DNA of 59,928 nt from Lentisphaerales bacterium (GTDB lineage: Bacteria; Verrucomicrobiota; Lentisphaeria; Lentisphaerales; Lentisphaeraceae), in assembly GCA_022446985.1 (NCBI GenBank), contig JAKVBD010000026.1, forward strand, positions 1 to 59,928, given 5' to 3'. The notes under the pieces are model-generated. The model saw only the letters and a list, made by a program, of their open reading frames with translations, ran no database searches and was not told where the DNA came from. The position numbers and the translations under genes are program-made. Positions 26,900 through 36,451 of the stretch are shown here, one piece after another (the stretch's first letter is position 1; every line of letters starts with the position of its first letter).

Positions 26900-26928
26900 A
26901 AGCCGGTGCATTTTGCACCGGCTTTTTT
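26900..26928. terminator. Bidirectional Rho-independent terminator
   Basis: Stem AAGCCGGTGC (26900-26909) pairs with GCACCGGCTT (26915-26924) around ATTTT, followed by a T run to 26928. It lies between the convergent leucine-rich repeat gene (plus) and the unknown secreted gene (minus) and serves at least the plus-strand gene. Confidence 0.9.
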
Positions 26929-28210
26929 ATTGAAAAATCTTTACTGCGACTATCAGGCATTTGTTTCTGTAGCCAAAAGTACGGATTAATTTTTCATTTC
27001 CGGTAGGGAGCAGCTTTAGATAGAAAGTTTGATTGAGCCTATCCATAGTGAATTGAGTGGTATCTAAAGTGAAGGCTGCATCGAATGTATCTTTGTGTTT
27101 TCCAAGTTTGAGTTTTATGTGGAATTTACCGTTCTTGATGTAAGTGAAGTATGCTTTCTCATGCTGGACATGGTCATCATAGACTGGATCTGGAATTCCT
27201 TTTGCAAAGTTAGAGCCAATATTGATCTCCGGTGTGTCATGTATTATTTTACCTATGTCCAACTTTACGGCATCAAACACTTTAAAATTGCGGAGTTGGC
27301 TACTTGTGAGGCGATCTAGGTCTAGTCGTTCTGCTGATCTGTTATCAACAAGGTAAGATATGAATCTCGCAAAATATTTTTGCTCAACGACATCTGGCGG
27401 AGTATCAAAGCTGTAGCCATAACCAGTTTCCTGCATAACTTTGAATTGAGTCGAGTTTGAGTTGATAAATAAGCGTTCTTTCGAAAGAGTCGGGAGGAGA
27501 GGCATGAAGACTGATTTTTTATTCTGTTTAAGGACTCGATCCACGACATACTTGCCAAAGTAAAAATCGTCGCCATCGACATGAATAAGAAACCAATTAC
27601 TCCTCTTGAAGTAAGTTTTAAAATGGATACTTCCAGAGTAGTACTTCTTTTTGATCATCAAGTTAAAGTAAAGTCCGACATTTCCGCAGTTGGCTTTATC
27701 TACTTTGTTAGTCACAAAAACATCAGGATCATTACGAGGATTCATTAAGTCCGGGTCGCCGCCAAAATACGTCTTGGTAAACAAGGTTGAGCCCCTAAAT
27801 GGTTTGAGCATAGAGTCTGTAAGGGTCGAATGCTGCTCAATTAATCCTCTAAGTCGCCGATCTTTAAATTTGATGAAGTCAAATTTGTACGAGCTTTCCA
27901 GAAGGTCTTTTGGTATGGCATTATTCATCAACACTCTTATGTGATTATGAACATCTACTTCAGCTTTAATTATGAGCTTTTTCTTTTGTGGAGAATAACG
28001 AAAATCGAATAATTTTTTATCCTTCGGGAAAAATGAAAATTGGTTGGTAAAGGCTTTGAAATCATCATTTCCTATAGCTTTACTTTGGCCAATTTCTTTG
28101 TTGATGAAGCCTATGAAGTGATCGTGTAAATCATATGTAATGACTTTGGGTTTGGAAAAACATAGCGTTGTTAAACTGAAAAAGATGACTAAAAATTTTA
28201 TTTGTATCAT
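26927..28210 (-). CDS. Exported protein, unknown function
   Basis: A 427-residue protein with a signal peptide (about 1-19, LCFSK). The body is rich in beta-strand-like stretches with many Phe, Tyr and Lys residues ('GGDPDLMNPRNDPDVFVTNK', 'SNWFLIHVDGDDFYFGKYVV', 'DFKAFTNQFSFFPKDKKLF'). It might be a carbohydrate-related or envelope protein, but I recognise no domain. It stands alone, facing the leucine-rich repeat gene, and is 128 bases from the divergent TPR lipoprotein pseudogene. Confidence 0.7.
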   Translation of the reverse strand: MIQIKFLVIFFSLTTLCFSKPKVITYDLHDHFIGFINKEIGQSKAIGNDDFKAFTNQFSFFPKDKKLFDFRYSPQKKKLIIKAEVDVHNHIRVLMNNAIPKDLLESSYKFDFIKFKDRRLRGLIEQHSTLTDSMLKPFRGSTLFTKTYFGGDPDLMNPRNDPDVFVTNKVDKANCGNVGLYFNLMIKKKYYSGSIHFKTYFKRSNWFLIHVDGDDFYFGKYVVDRVLKQNKKSVFMPLLPTLSKERLFINSNSTQFKVMQETGYGYSFDTPPDVVEQKYFARFISYLVDNRSAERLDLDRLTSSQLRNFKVFDAVKLDIGKIIHDTPEINIGSNFAKGIPDPVYDDHVQHEKAYFTYIKNGKFHIKLKLGKHKDTFDAAFTLDTTQFTMDRLNQTFYLKLLPTGNEKLIRTFGYRNKCLIVAVKIFQ

Positions 28211-28338
28211 TGGCCCTGTATAAAACTTTTTATGAGTTAAGTTAGGGGAATACTAGAACGGCTAATTTAGCTATTGCCATTTTAGCAACTGTCAAAAATC
28301 TGCTTTGGATTTGTATACTAACTCAAAAAGGGCTTTTT

Positions 28339-29285
28339 ATGAGATACTTACTTCTTCTACTTTTATTGCCATTTTTGCTTTCCTGCCTTTGGGACACGGA
28401 TACCATTCGCGATGAAATTCAGAATAAAGCGGGCTTGTACGATTTAATTATCGGGCAGGTGCCGAAACATAGCGATTCCTATTATGAGAAAAGGTTGGCG
28501 ACAGTATAAGAATTCTTGCAGAAAGTAAGAGAAGTCTTGGTTTTAACACAATTGCTACAGCTCATATCCGTTTAGGCCAATTTAACGAAGCTGAAGAAAT
28601 GTTACGACTTTCCTTGAGAAAGTTCCCTGGTGATTATTATACCCTTTCCAATCTTGGAGTTCTATACAAGAAAAAGGGTGATTTTTCTAAAGCTGCCAAG
28701 TTTATTGAACAAGCTTTAAAAATTCGCCCAGAAGGGCATATGGGGCTCGGGGACTGGTATCTGAAAATGCTTTTGTACAGAGCGAATGAGGAAACTTTTG
28801 AAAAGAAGAACTTTTTGGGACAGGAAGTGCTCACTAAATACCTCAAATTGAACAAGTATAAGGGTAAAGAAAAATACTTTAAGCTAATTAAATTAAAAAA
28901 AATGGTTCTGAATGATCAGCATTTTGCCGATGGTTTCCTTGCCTTAGCCGACTTTTTGTCAGAAAGCGGAGAGTTAAATTTAGCTTTAAGAGCTTACATG
29001 AGGGCAGAAGTGTTGGGGCATTCTAAATCGGACTACATTCAAATGAGATTTAATGCAGTTTTTAAGCATGTAAAACACCTTTTTAAAGATGATGATAAGA
29101 CTAAAAGCCTAGTTGAGAAACAGCGTGAAATCATTCTCAATGAATTTAAGAAAGCTGAGCAATGGAGCTTAGAGTTTCAAAAAGCAGAAGCCGAGCTAAT
29201 CAAGAAGTATCCCAAAGCAAAGGTCGAGTATAAGCACGTATACAAACTTTTGAAGGCAAAAAAGATATCTCCATATCGCCCTTAA
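28339..29285 (+). pseudogene. TPR lipoprotein with frameshift
   Basis: ATG 28339 opens a lipoprotein leader (lipobox LLSC) followed by 'DTIRDEIQNKAGLYDLIIGQ' and 'YYEKRLA', then TAA at 28507-28509. The next frame continues the same protein: 'RILAESKRSLGFNTIATAHI', 'RLGQFNEAEEMLRLSL', and classical TPR motifs 'YTLSNLGVLYKKKGDFSKAA'. So a one-base shift near 28500 splits an otherwise complete gene of about 315 codons. The 3' part could still be translated from an internal start, but without the leader it would stay in the cytosol. Function unknown; TPRs suggest protein binding. Confidence 0.78.
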
Positions 29286-29370
29286 TATTTCTTAAATCGA
29301 AATAAAAGTGTCTATTCGGTGTCAGTATAAGCGTTCCTTATTGGTAGTTAAGGAAAAAGGAAATATTTCA

Positions 29371-30827
29371 ATGAAAAGCGTTTTTGTGTTATTATTACTT
29401 TCTTTGAGCTTAAGTGCCTCAGAGAAACGTCCCAATATTCTCTTTGCGATTGCTGACGACATGTCTCATGCAGTGCCTATGGCTGGAAGTTTTTGAAAAC
29501 TCCGAATTTTGATATAGTGGCCTCGAAGGGAATTCTCTTTGAGAGGGCTTATACTCCTAGCAGCAAGTGTGCGCCATCTCGTTCGGTGATTATTACTGGA
29601 CGAAATCCCTGGCAATTGGAGCAAGCAGCGAATCATCAACCGCACTTTCCCAAGAAGTTTAAAAGTGTAGTCGAAGCCCTCGGTGAAAATGGTTACTTTA
29701 CCGGTTTTACAGGCAAAGGCTGGGGGCCGGGAAATACTTTTGGTCGTGACTTGACCGGTCCGGAATTTAATAAAAAAAGTATCAAAAAGGTTCCTGCAAA
29801 AAAGATAAGTATGATTGATTATACCGCCAACTTCGAAGTCTTTATGGAACAGAAGCCCAAAGATAAGCCTTTCTTTTTTTGGTTTGGTTGTAAGGAGCCA
29901 CACCGTGCTTATGAGTATAAATCCGGGCAGAAGAATGGTAAGAGCTTTGCAGAATTAGATTTCCTGCCAAAGTTCTGGGGAGATGATGAAACAGTCAAGA
30001 ATGATATCCTCGATTACGCAGTTGAAGTTGAGTACTTTGACTCACACCTTGGTAATATTCTTAATCATTTGGAAGAGCTTGGTGAGATTGAAAATACTCT
30101 GGTGGTTGTTACTTCCGATAACAGTATGCCTTTCCCGCGCTTTAAGGGGCACCCCTACGAAATGTCGACGCGTATCCCATTTACTGTTATGTGGCCATCA
30201 AGATTAAAGAATCCTGGCAGAAAGACAAAAAAGTTTATGAGCTTTATCGACCTGGCTCCTACTTTTCTTGAAGTGGCTGGTCTTACTGGCGAACAGACTG
30301 GAATGCAGCCTTTTCAGGGAAAAAGCCTTTTCGATTTTATTAATGATGATGTCAAAGGCAGAAATCGCGTAATCACTGGCCGTGAAAGAAATGATATTGG
30401 TCGTCCGATGGATCAGGGGTATCCTGTACGTAGTCTTCACAATGGTAAATACTACTACATGCACAACTTCGAACCCAGTCGTTGGCCTTGTGGCAATCCT
30501 GAAACGAAATACCGCGATACGGATAACAGCCCGACTAAGACATTTGCTCTGTCTGGTGGCGAAGGAAGCCTTGCTTACGATAAATGCTTTGGTATTAAAC
30601 AAGCAGAAGAGCTTTACGATCTGGATAATGATCCAGAATGTCTGAATAACCTGGCCAATAATCCAGAGTACAAAAGTCTTCTGAAGAAAATGAAGGATGA
30701 GCTCTTCTCTGAATTGAAAGCTCAGGGGGACCCTCGTATGCACGGAAAGGGTCATATCTTTGACGAGTATGAGCACTCAAAGAAACCTGGCTTCTATGAG
30801 CAGTTTATGAAAGATAAGAAGAAGTAA
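29371..30827 (+). pseudogene. Exported sulfatase with single-base frameshift
   Basis: ATG 29371 with a purine-rich ribosome site begins a signal peptide (ending LSASE) and the metal-binding 'PNILFAIADDMSHA'. One base is missing near 29472: restoring it gives 'SHASAYGWKFLKTPNFD', which is the normal continuation, and the rest of the enzyme is intact in the other frame. The active-site signature 'KCAPSRSVIITGRNPWQLEQ' (C-A-P-S-R), 'VVTSDNSMPFPRFKGHPYE' and 'FIDLAPTFLEVAG' are present. The single lesion suggests a young mutation or a sequencing error. It follows the broken TPR lipoprotein gene on the same strand. Confidence 0.82.
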
Positions 30828-30838
30828 TTCTACTTTTT

Positions 30839-31555
30839 TTATGGATTGTGAATGTTGAATTTATATGAAGATATATTCGTTCCAACTCTATGGATTTTGA
30901 GGTTTTGGGTGTGTCCATCCAGGAATGAAAGAGTATATCTGCCAGTTTGATGCCATGTGGTACTCCAGTTGGCTGCACTGGCATAGGCTTCATGTCAGGC
31001 ATTGACCTCCATAATAATCACCATTTGGCTTGGCGGAGTGGTGATTGCCGTTGCTTTCACTCCTGTATATTTACCAATGTCAGCGTTGCCATCATATTTT
31101 AAACCTTGACCCGGGTGACGTGAGTTTAACGCATAAGAAGAGCCAATTGCGTCGTAGGTCGTTTCCCCACTGAATAATGGATTTAAGGGAGCCTCATCTA
31201 TAGGGCAGTGAGCGACTGGAACGCGATCGTCACCAGTGAAATCCCCCAGGTAAGGATTAGTCATCTTACATTCAGGGGAATATGCATAACCATTTTGTTT
31301 TCCTTTGACCCCGACAAGGGAGTACATCGGTAGTGAGTTTGCAGCCTTGCCTCCATGGATAAAATGGCCGCGAAAGGTGAAGTTATTTTCTTTAAGGTAG
31401 ATAAACGATGCCTTGGAGATTTATGAGACATTGCTTATACAAACAACAATTTTACTGGCTTCTCTGGCCTTTTTCAGAGAAGGTAGCAATAAGGATATTA
31501 ATATCCCTATTACGACCACTAATATGAGCATTTCTATTAAAGTAAATCTTTTCAT
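30839..31555 (-). pseudogene. Pseudopilin with two in-frame stops
   Basis: From ATG 31555 the frame reads 'MKRFTLIEMLILVVVIGIL', a prepilin leader with the conserved Glu, then is stopped by TAA at 31423-31421 (context 'CISNVS*ISKASFIYL', where Gln would fit) and by TGA at 30997-30995 ('MEVNA*HEAYAS'). The same frame ends at 30839 after 'RYTLSFLDGHTQNLKIHR', the H-x9-DG-like C-terminal block of PVC pseudopilins. Apart from the stops the frame is unbroken. It converges on the sulfatase pseudogene, 11 bases away. Confidence 0.8.
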
Positions 31556-31629
31556 ATAGATATTCTTCTTTTTTAACTTAAAAGCAGTTTTGGGGTATCG
31601 GGTTAACAGTTTCCTCGAAAAAATATTTT

Positions 31630-32878
31630 TTAGAAGAGATCAAGTACAGGTTTTCTTTTGTGAGCTACTTTGAAGGGGCGTCCATCCGGAGACTTTACGA
31701 CCTTGGTAACATCGAGGCCGATAGTATGAGCAATAGTAGCATTGAAGTTTGGGACGCTTACTTTATTTTCGATAACTTCTGAACCGTCCGGACTGGTTTT
31801 GCCATAGACTCGGCCGCCGCGTATTCCACCACCGGCAAGTAGGCATGAAAAGGCCTGAGGGAAGTGTCCTCTGCCGGTATTTATATCTAAAGCAGGAGTG
31901 CGGCCAAACTCTGTTGTCAGAACGACGAGAGTGGAATCCAGCATGCCACGCTGAGACAGGTCTTCGAGTAAAGTGGCGACGCCTTGGTCGATCTCAGAGG
32001 CTTTTTTGGGAAAATCTTCATAAATACTTTTATGATGATCCCAACCATAGGAGTTGACTTCAACAAACTGAACACCTTCTTCAACCAGACGTCGGGCCAG
32101 TACACAGCCTTCTCCGAATGAATTTTTGCCATAGTTTTCTAATACCTTACCTTTTTCCTGAGTTATGTCGAAGGTCTTTAAGTCTTTGCTGTTCATAAGG
32201 CGAATAGCATTTTAATAGGTGTCTGAGTAGGATCGAATCGCCTTAAGTGAATATTTTTTGCTGAAGCTTTCATTGAGAGAGTTCATTAATTTTAGACGTT
32301 CATTGAACCTGTCCTTTGAAATTGCCGGGAGTCTGGCTGAGTTTTTTAAGCCGTGTTGTGGATTACCGATTGGTAAAGAACCATGCAGAGTATCGAGGAA
32401 CCCGGCTCCGGAAGCTGTTGAGCCACCGATGTTCACAAAGGCCGATAGAGTCTGGTCTTCTTGGCGCAGAAATTTTGAGACTCAGGCGCCCAAAACAGGA
32501 TGGGCGATTGAGCTTCTGGGGACATAGCTGGTATGCATGTGGTAGACGCCTTCCAGGTGAGCGCCCTGGGTGGATTTCATCGAGTTAATGACTGCGACAT
32601 TGTGCATCTGTTTAGCAAGTTTAGGGAAAAATTTACTGACGCGAACTCCGTCTGCACTGGTTTTTAGTACTCCTGCCTGACCACGGACTTTGGCATTTTC
32701 CGGTTTTATATCAAAGCTGTCGATATGGCTTAAGCCGCCATGAAGAAAGATGTAAATGATCGACTTTACTTTACTTTATAATTGTTGGCTTTGCTGCGTG
32801 TAACCGGGTAGGTGCACTTAGCATGGCAGCAGAAGCATTTAGAAAAGTTCTTCGGCTTATATTAGAGTTCATATTCAT
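31630..32878 (-). pseudogene. DUF1501 protein, multiply broken
   Basis: The gene starts at ATG 32878 (or 32872) with a Tat-like leader 'NISRRTFLNASAAML'. A frameshift in the AAAGTAAAGTAAAG tract near 32770 joins it to 'IIYIFLHGGLSHIDSFDIKP', the typical DUF1501 start. TGA at 32484-32482 lies in 'HPVLGA*VSKFL', where the family has a conserved Trp, and TAA at 32214-32212 in 'DTY*NAIRLMNSKDL', where Gln fits. The end keeps 'TEFGRTPALDINTGRGHFPQ'. DUF1501 proteins are exported and always pair with a DUF1549/DUF1553 gene, present here 10 bases upstream. Confidence 0.85.
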
Positions 32879-32888
32879 TTAAAATGCC

Positions 32889-34060
32889 TCATTTATAAAA
32901 TTTAAATTCATTGCTGTTCAGCAGGGCCCAGAGGATGTCAAACTGACCTTGAATGCCAAATTCTTTTAAATGCTTTCGCATTTTGCTCTTTTCTGTACTG
33001 GTGGGTAATCGGCAGAGTAAGCCCAGGGAAAGCGTTTCGATTTTTGTGGAATGGTCTTTGGTAGAACTCAGAGCCTGGTTTAGAAGTGTTGTAGGTTTTC
33101 TGACTATGCTGCCTTCTATATAACCACTGTTCATCAAATACAGGGCTTGAGGAATAGTTGGCTCACTGCTCGATGATTCTATCTGGCGGCGATCCGAGGC
33201 TCCGAATTCACTAAGGAAATGGTCGGGCCTTGTCGGGGCAAGCAAATCTGAGGCACGCTGAAATCCTCTTAGTTTTTTCCCCTGATGCTTGTAGGTGCCA
33301 AAGTTTTCATAGATGCTTTTGTCTGTTACAGCAATTGTTTTGAAATATTCAATCAATTGAGCCGTTTCTGTATTTTTTACTTTCTCGTAGATAAGATGTT
33401 CAACATGAGCTTTGGGCTGATTGAGGAATTCATCAGGCTTTTCATACAAAATAGAACTCATGGAGTCCCAGAGCTGTTCTGCACTCAGACGTCGTAATAC
33501 GGGACCTGGGAAGTGATAATCCTCACCCGGTGTCAACTCTTTTTTAGTAATTTCACTTTGGTAAGCTTGGGTGCGATACAAAACACTGAGAAAGGCTTTG
33601 GTGTCAAAGTTGAGATATTTCATCATCTGTACAAGTTTTTCAGTGAGGGCTGGGTTGGTTCCCCTCTCTTTTATTTGCAGATCCATAACATCACCTATGA
33701 GTTCTATGCCCATCACTTTTTTCCAAAGTCGATTAACGATGGTTTTTGAGAACATGGGGTTCTCTTTGTCAGTTACCCATTTTGCGAATTGAACTCTTGA
33801 ACGATTGTCAGCTTTAGTATTTTTTGTATTTCTGCTGCTGTTTTTAGGGAGTAGTTCGGGAGCAAAAGGAACCTGTGCTTCCAGAGTCGTAAATGGCTTG
33901 TAATCATCCTAGGAGTAATCGTGAGGTAGTTGAATTAAGCCGGAACCGAGTTTGGCAACACCTGTGTGGTAAGTGTACATTGCCTTTATAATCGGCTTTT
34001 TAAATTCAGGGTTCTGTTTTCTGAAGTTGCGAAGAGTTACACTGGAACTTTGTTTTTTAT
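32889..34060 (-). pseudogene. DUF1549/DUF1553 (PSD-type) gene, 5'-truncated
   Basis: The 3' part of a planctomycete-type DUF1549/DUF1553 gene. The DUF1553 region is clear: 'NPMFSKTIVNRLWKKVMGIE', 'GPVLRRLSAEQLWDSMSS', 'RQIESSSSEPTIPQALYLMN'. Upstream the frame continues 'MYTYHTGVAKLGSGLIQLPH', then TAG at 33911-33909 interrupts 'PHDYS*DDYKPF' (CAG fits). Full-length genes are about twice as long; the 5' half is absent and replaced near 34060 by a kinase remnant in the opposite direction. The DUF1501 partner follows directly downstream. Function of the pair is unproven. Confidence 0.82.
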
Positions 34061-35031
34061 TGAAAGTCTGAATGAAAGTCGTCAGGAGGCAGAAGCCGCT
34101 TTTAGGTAGAGTGAAGAAGATAAGAGATTGGCAATTAAAGAAAAAGAGCGGGCAAATCAGGAAACAGAACGTGCTAACGAACTGCTTAAGCAATATGAGA
34201 TGGAACGTGGATTTGGCAATGTCCTGATCAACGATCGTTTTGCCTTTTTGAAGGATCTGTTAAAGGTTTATTCTGATCGTTATATTTTTGATGATCCTGG
34301 GAATAGTATAAATAAATCATTAAGTGCTTTAGATGTCATTATAAAGAACAGGAATGCAAATAACTGGGTTAAGAATCAGCGTGCCTATATTTATTTTTTA
34401 AGTCAGGAGTTTGGCAAAGCGATAGAAGATTTCTCTGGGCATGCAATGGGTGATCCCAATCTTATTCGTCTGGCTCGCAAGTACGCTGTTGAACATGAGC
34501 CGGGAAGTACATTAACGCTGGAGTATATGAGTTTTTTATTGCGTGATTTATACGGGTTGGGGAAAGAGTATCATGGACAATTGCTTATGATGATGCGTTA
34601 AAGAGGCAGTCTTTAAGCGAGCATAGTAAGCTGGTTAAAGAGGTTATAAAAATGTTTAATCCGCAGTGGAATAAGGATTCCTTTTCGTATTCAGAGCAGG
34701 AAAGAACATTAATTCTAAAAGGTTCTGGGCTGGAGACTTTGACTGTAAACGGTAAGTATTTTAACCTGGAAAAAGGACTTAAACGACATCATTTACTTTC
34801 ATTGATAAAGTCTCTTCCTTGCAAAAGCTCGACTTAAGCGGTTCGGGTATACAATCATTAGCTCAATTGAATGATCTAGATGTTGAGGAAGTCGATATTC
34901 GTGGTTTGGATATTTCTTCGATTGAAGGCTTTAAGAATGACCGAATTAAAACAATTATCTTAAGAAAAGAACAACTCTCTGGTTATCGAGATGAACTAAG
35001 TGATATAGGATTGTTTCTTAAGTTTATGTAA
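34059..35031 (+). pseudogene. C-terminal remnant of a Ser/Thr kinase-type regulator
   Basis: A frame beginning near 34059 reads 'FFIESLNESRQEAEAAFR', TAG (34107-34109), then 'SEEDKRLAIKEKERANQETE', a coiled coil like the one after the membrane helix in Lentisphaera kinases. Two frameshifts follow (near 34560 and 34783) before the leucine-rich-like end 'LQKLDLSGSGIQSLAQL'. This matches the layout of the C-terminal half of the kinase at 16813-18744 (coiled coil, TPR-like part, LDLSG). The kinase domain is missing. The junction with the opposite-facing DUF1549 remnant marks a past rearrangement. Confidence 0.7.
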
Positions 35032-35092
35032 TATAGATATTTATATAATATATGTAACTTTTTGTTATCATTCATTTATACTTAAAAATTTC

Positions 35093-35116
35093 ATATGATT
35101 ACTAAGGTAATCATAT
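35093..35116. promoter_or_regulatory. Palindromic operator-like site, copy A
   Basis: ATATGATTAC (35093-35102), TAAG, GTAATCATAT (35107-35116): a perfect 10-base inverted repeat 152 bases before the first small secreted gene. Nearly the same site (TGATTAG-TAAA-GTAATCA) precedes the second copy of that gene, so it probably binds a dimeric regulator. The AT-rich stretch between it and the gene would hold the promoter. Confidence 0.6.
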
Positions 35117-35203
35117 TGGAGTTTGTGTGTATATATAAATAATCACCTAGCGTTTAGTTGGGTGTCTATATTAAATTTAAATAGTTTACTATAAAATATT
35201 TAT

Positions 35204-35261
35204 GACTTTTTAGGTTTTTTTGGTTTTTGATTTGCAATTGTAGCTGGCAAAACCAAGGAAC
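35204..35261 (+). promoter_or_regulatory. Conserved leader with hairpin next to the ribosome site, copy A
   Basis: The leader GACTTTTTAGGTTTTTTTGG... is repeated before gene copy B (35983-36040). TTGGTTTTTG (35220-35229) can pair with CAAAACCAA (35248-35256); the adjacent AAGGAA ribosome site (35255-35260) faces a U run and could be held by A-U and G-U pairs. The start GTG lies seven bases further. The conservation suggests control of translation or mRNA stability. Confidence 0.5.
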
Positions 35262-35267
35262 TCGAAA

Positions 35268-35657
35268 GTGAAAAGTCTCATATTAACAATCTTACTCATA
35301 CTACCAGCGACGGGATTAGCATCAACCAACAATGATCCGCTTACTAGTATGCCACTTTCGAAAATGTTCTGGGAACTTTATCAGGAAAGAAACATTATTG
35401 GTCAAAATGATTGCTCAAACAAATGTGGCCGTTACTTAAGAGCTCTTGTAAAGCAAGGTCACACAGCCGAGATCGTCGTTATCAAGCCTCACACTTCTTC
35501 AATGCTTCACGCAATCGTTAAATTAACTGAGGGTGATAAGGTGACTTACCTTGACCCAACTCGCGGTACTCTTGCTTACGATCTAGATATGCTAGGAAGT
35601 TTTAAAGAATCAATTCAGCACACTCAACTCGCAACTTTAGGTGCTCAGTATAAGTAA
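35268..35657 (+). CDS. Small exported Cys-His-Asp protein (transglutaminase-like?), copy A
   Basis: A 129-residue protein starting at GTG, with a signal peptide of about 19 residues (GLAS/T). The mature part carries 'IGQNDCSNKCGRYLRALVKQ', 'SSMLHAIVKL' and 'VTYLDPTRGTL'. The order Cys (in NDC), His (in HA-x-V) and Asp (in YLDPT) matches the catalytic triad spacing of transglutaminase-like/papain-fold proteins, although it is shorter than usual, so a peptidase or transferase role is an inference. It is about 82% identical (106 of 129 by my count) to the gene at 36048. Codon choice looks uniform, as in highly expressed genes. Confidence 0.75.
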   Translation: MKSLILTILLILPATGLASTNNDPLTSMPLSKMFWELYQERNIIGQNDCSNKCGRYLRALVKQGHTAEIVVIKPHTSSMLHAIVKLTEGDKVTYLDPTRGTLAYDLDMLGSFKESIQHTQLATLGAQYK

Positions 35658-35666
35658 ATTTAAGAG

Positions 35667-35820
35667 ATCTGTTCCTAACCCATGGAGGGCATTTGCCCTC
35701 CGTTCCTTAGGGAATCTCGAAAAAATCTGTTCCTAACCCGTGGAGGGCTTTTGCCCTCCTTTCCTTAGGGAATCTCGTAAGAATCTGTTCCTAACCCCGA
35801 GAGCTTCGGCTCTCGTTCCT
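35667..35820 (+). repeat. 58-bp tandem repeats, each with a terminator-like hairpin
   Basis: ATCTGTTCCTAACCC occurs at 35667, 35725 and 35783, exactly 58 bases apart. Each is followed by a strong stem: GGAGGGC/GCCCTCC (35684-35701 and 35742-35759) and CGAGAGC-TTCG-GCTCTCG (35798-35815), then TTCCTTAGGGAATCTCG after the first two. A fourth copy stands alone after gene copy B (36452). The stems and T-rich tails look like stacked terminators, multiplied by tandem duplication; they lie between the two gene copies. Confidence 0.8.
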
Positions 35821-35832
35821 TTTCATGCTCAG

Positions 35833-35850
35833 TGATTAGTAAAGTAATCA
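35833..35850. promoter_or_regulatory. Palindromic operator-like site, copy B
   Basis: TGATTAG-TAAA-GTAATCA, followed by TATT, differs from copy A at only two positions over GATTA..TAATCATATT. It lies about 200 bases before the second small secreted gene. Confidence 0.55.
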
Positions 35851-35982
35851 TATTTTAGGCATGAATAATTGCTCTGTTTACTAAAATAATGCATTTTTTC
35901 TTTATTTGGTTATTTTTCTTATCATTTTGTAGTTTATAATTATTTTATATTATACATAAGCTTATTATTATTAGCATCATGT

Positions 35983-36040
35983 GACTTTTTTGGTTTCTTT
36001 GGTTTTTGCTTTGCATTAATAGCGGCTAAAACCAAGGAAC
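35983..36040 (+). promoter_or_regulatory. Conserved leader with hairpin, copy B
   Basis: TTGGTTTTTG (35999-36008) can pair with TAAAACCAA (36027-36035), next to the AAGGAA ribosome site (36034-36039); ATG follows at 36048. The loop sequences differ from copy A (GCGGC versus CTGGC) while the stem bases are kept. Confidence 0.5.
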
Positions 36041-36047
36041 AGACAAA

Positions 36048-36437
36048 ATGAAAGTACTCATCTTAACAATCATCTTCTTACTGCCAGCCGCTACTTTCGC
36101 TTCTACAGATAACGACCCAATGACTAGTATGCCTCTTACTAAAATGTTTTGGGAGCTTTATCAGGAAAGAAACATCATCGGTCAGAACGATTGTTCTAAT
36201 AAATGTGCACGTTACCTTAAAGCTCTTGTTAAAGACGGTCACACAGCCGAGATCGTTGTTATTAAGCCTCACACTTCTTCAATGCTTCACGCAATCGTTA
36301 AACTTACTGAAGGCGAAAAAGTAAGCTACCTTGACCCAACTCGCGGAACTCTCGCTGATGATCTTGAAACTTTGGGTTACTTCAAAAAGTCTATCCAGCA
36401 CGAAGAGCTTGCTTCGTTAGGTGCTCAGTACAAATAA
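36048..36437 (+). CDS. Small exported Cys-His-Asp protein (transglutaminase-like?), copy B
   Basis: A 129-residue paralogue of the 35268 gene with ATG start and a signal peptide (TFAS/T). The block 'KMFWELYQERNIIGQNDCSN' and the segment around 'EIVVIKPHTSSMLHAIVKLT' are identical in both copies, as is the tail LGAQYK; changes are mostly in the signal peptide and conservative surface positions. This shows selection on the putative Cys, His and Asp triad. The second Cys (NKC) is also kept in both, so a disulfide or metal site is an alternative to catalysis. It ends in a TTCG-loop terminator. Confidence 0.77.
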   Translation: MKVLILTIIFLLPAATFASTDNDPMTSMPLTKMFWELYQERNIIGQNDCSNKCARYLKALVKDGHTAEIVVIKPHTSSMLHAIVKLTEGEKVSYLDPTRGTLADDLETLGYFKKSIQHEELASLGAQYK

Positions 36438-36451
36438 TTTTTTCTCACAAA

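Noticed and set aside
35667..35820. CRISPR array
   Set aside because: The units are 58 bases with strong terminator stems and no unique spacers; only three copies and no cas genes nearby.
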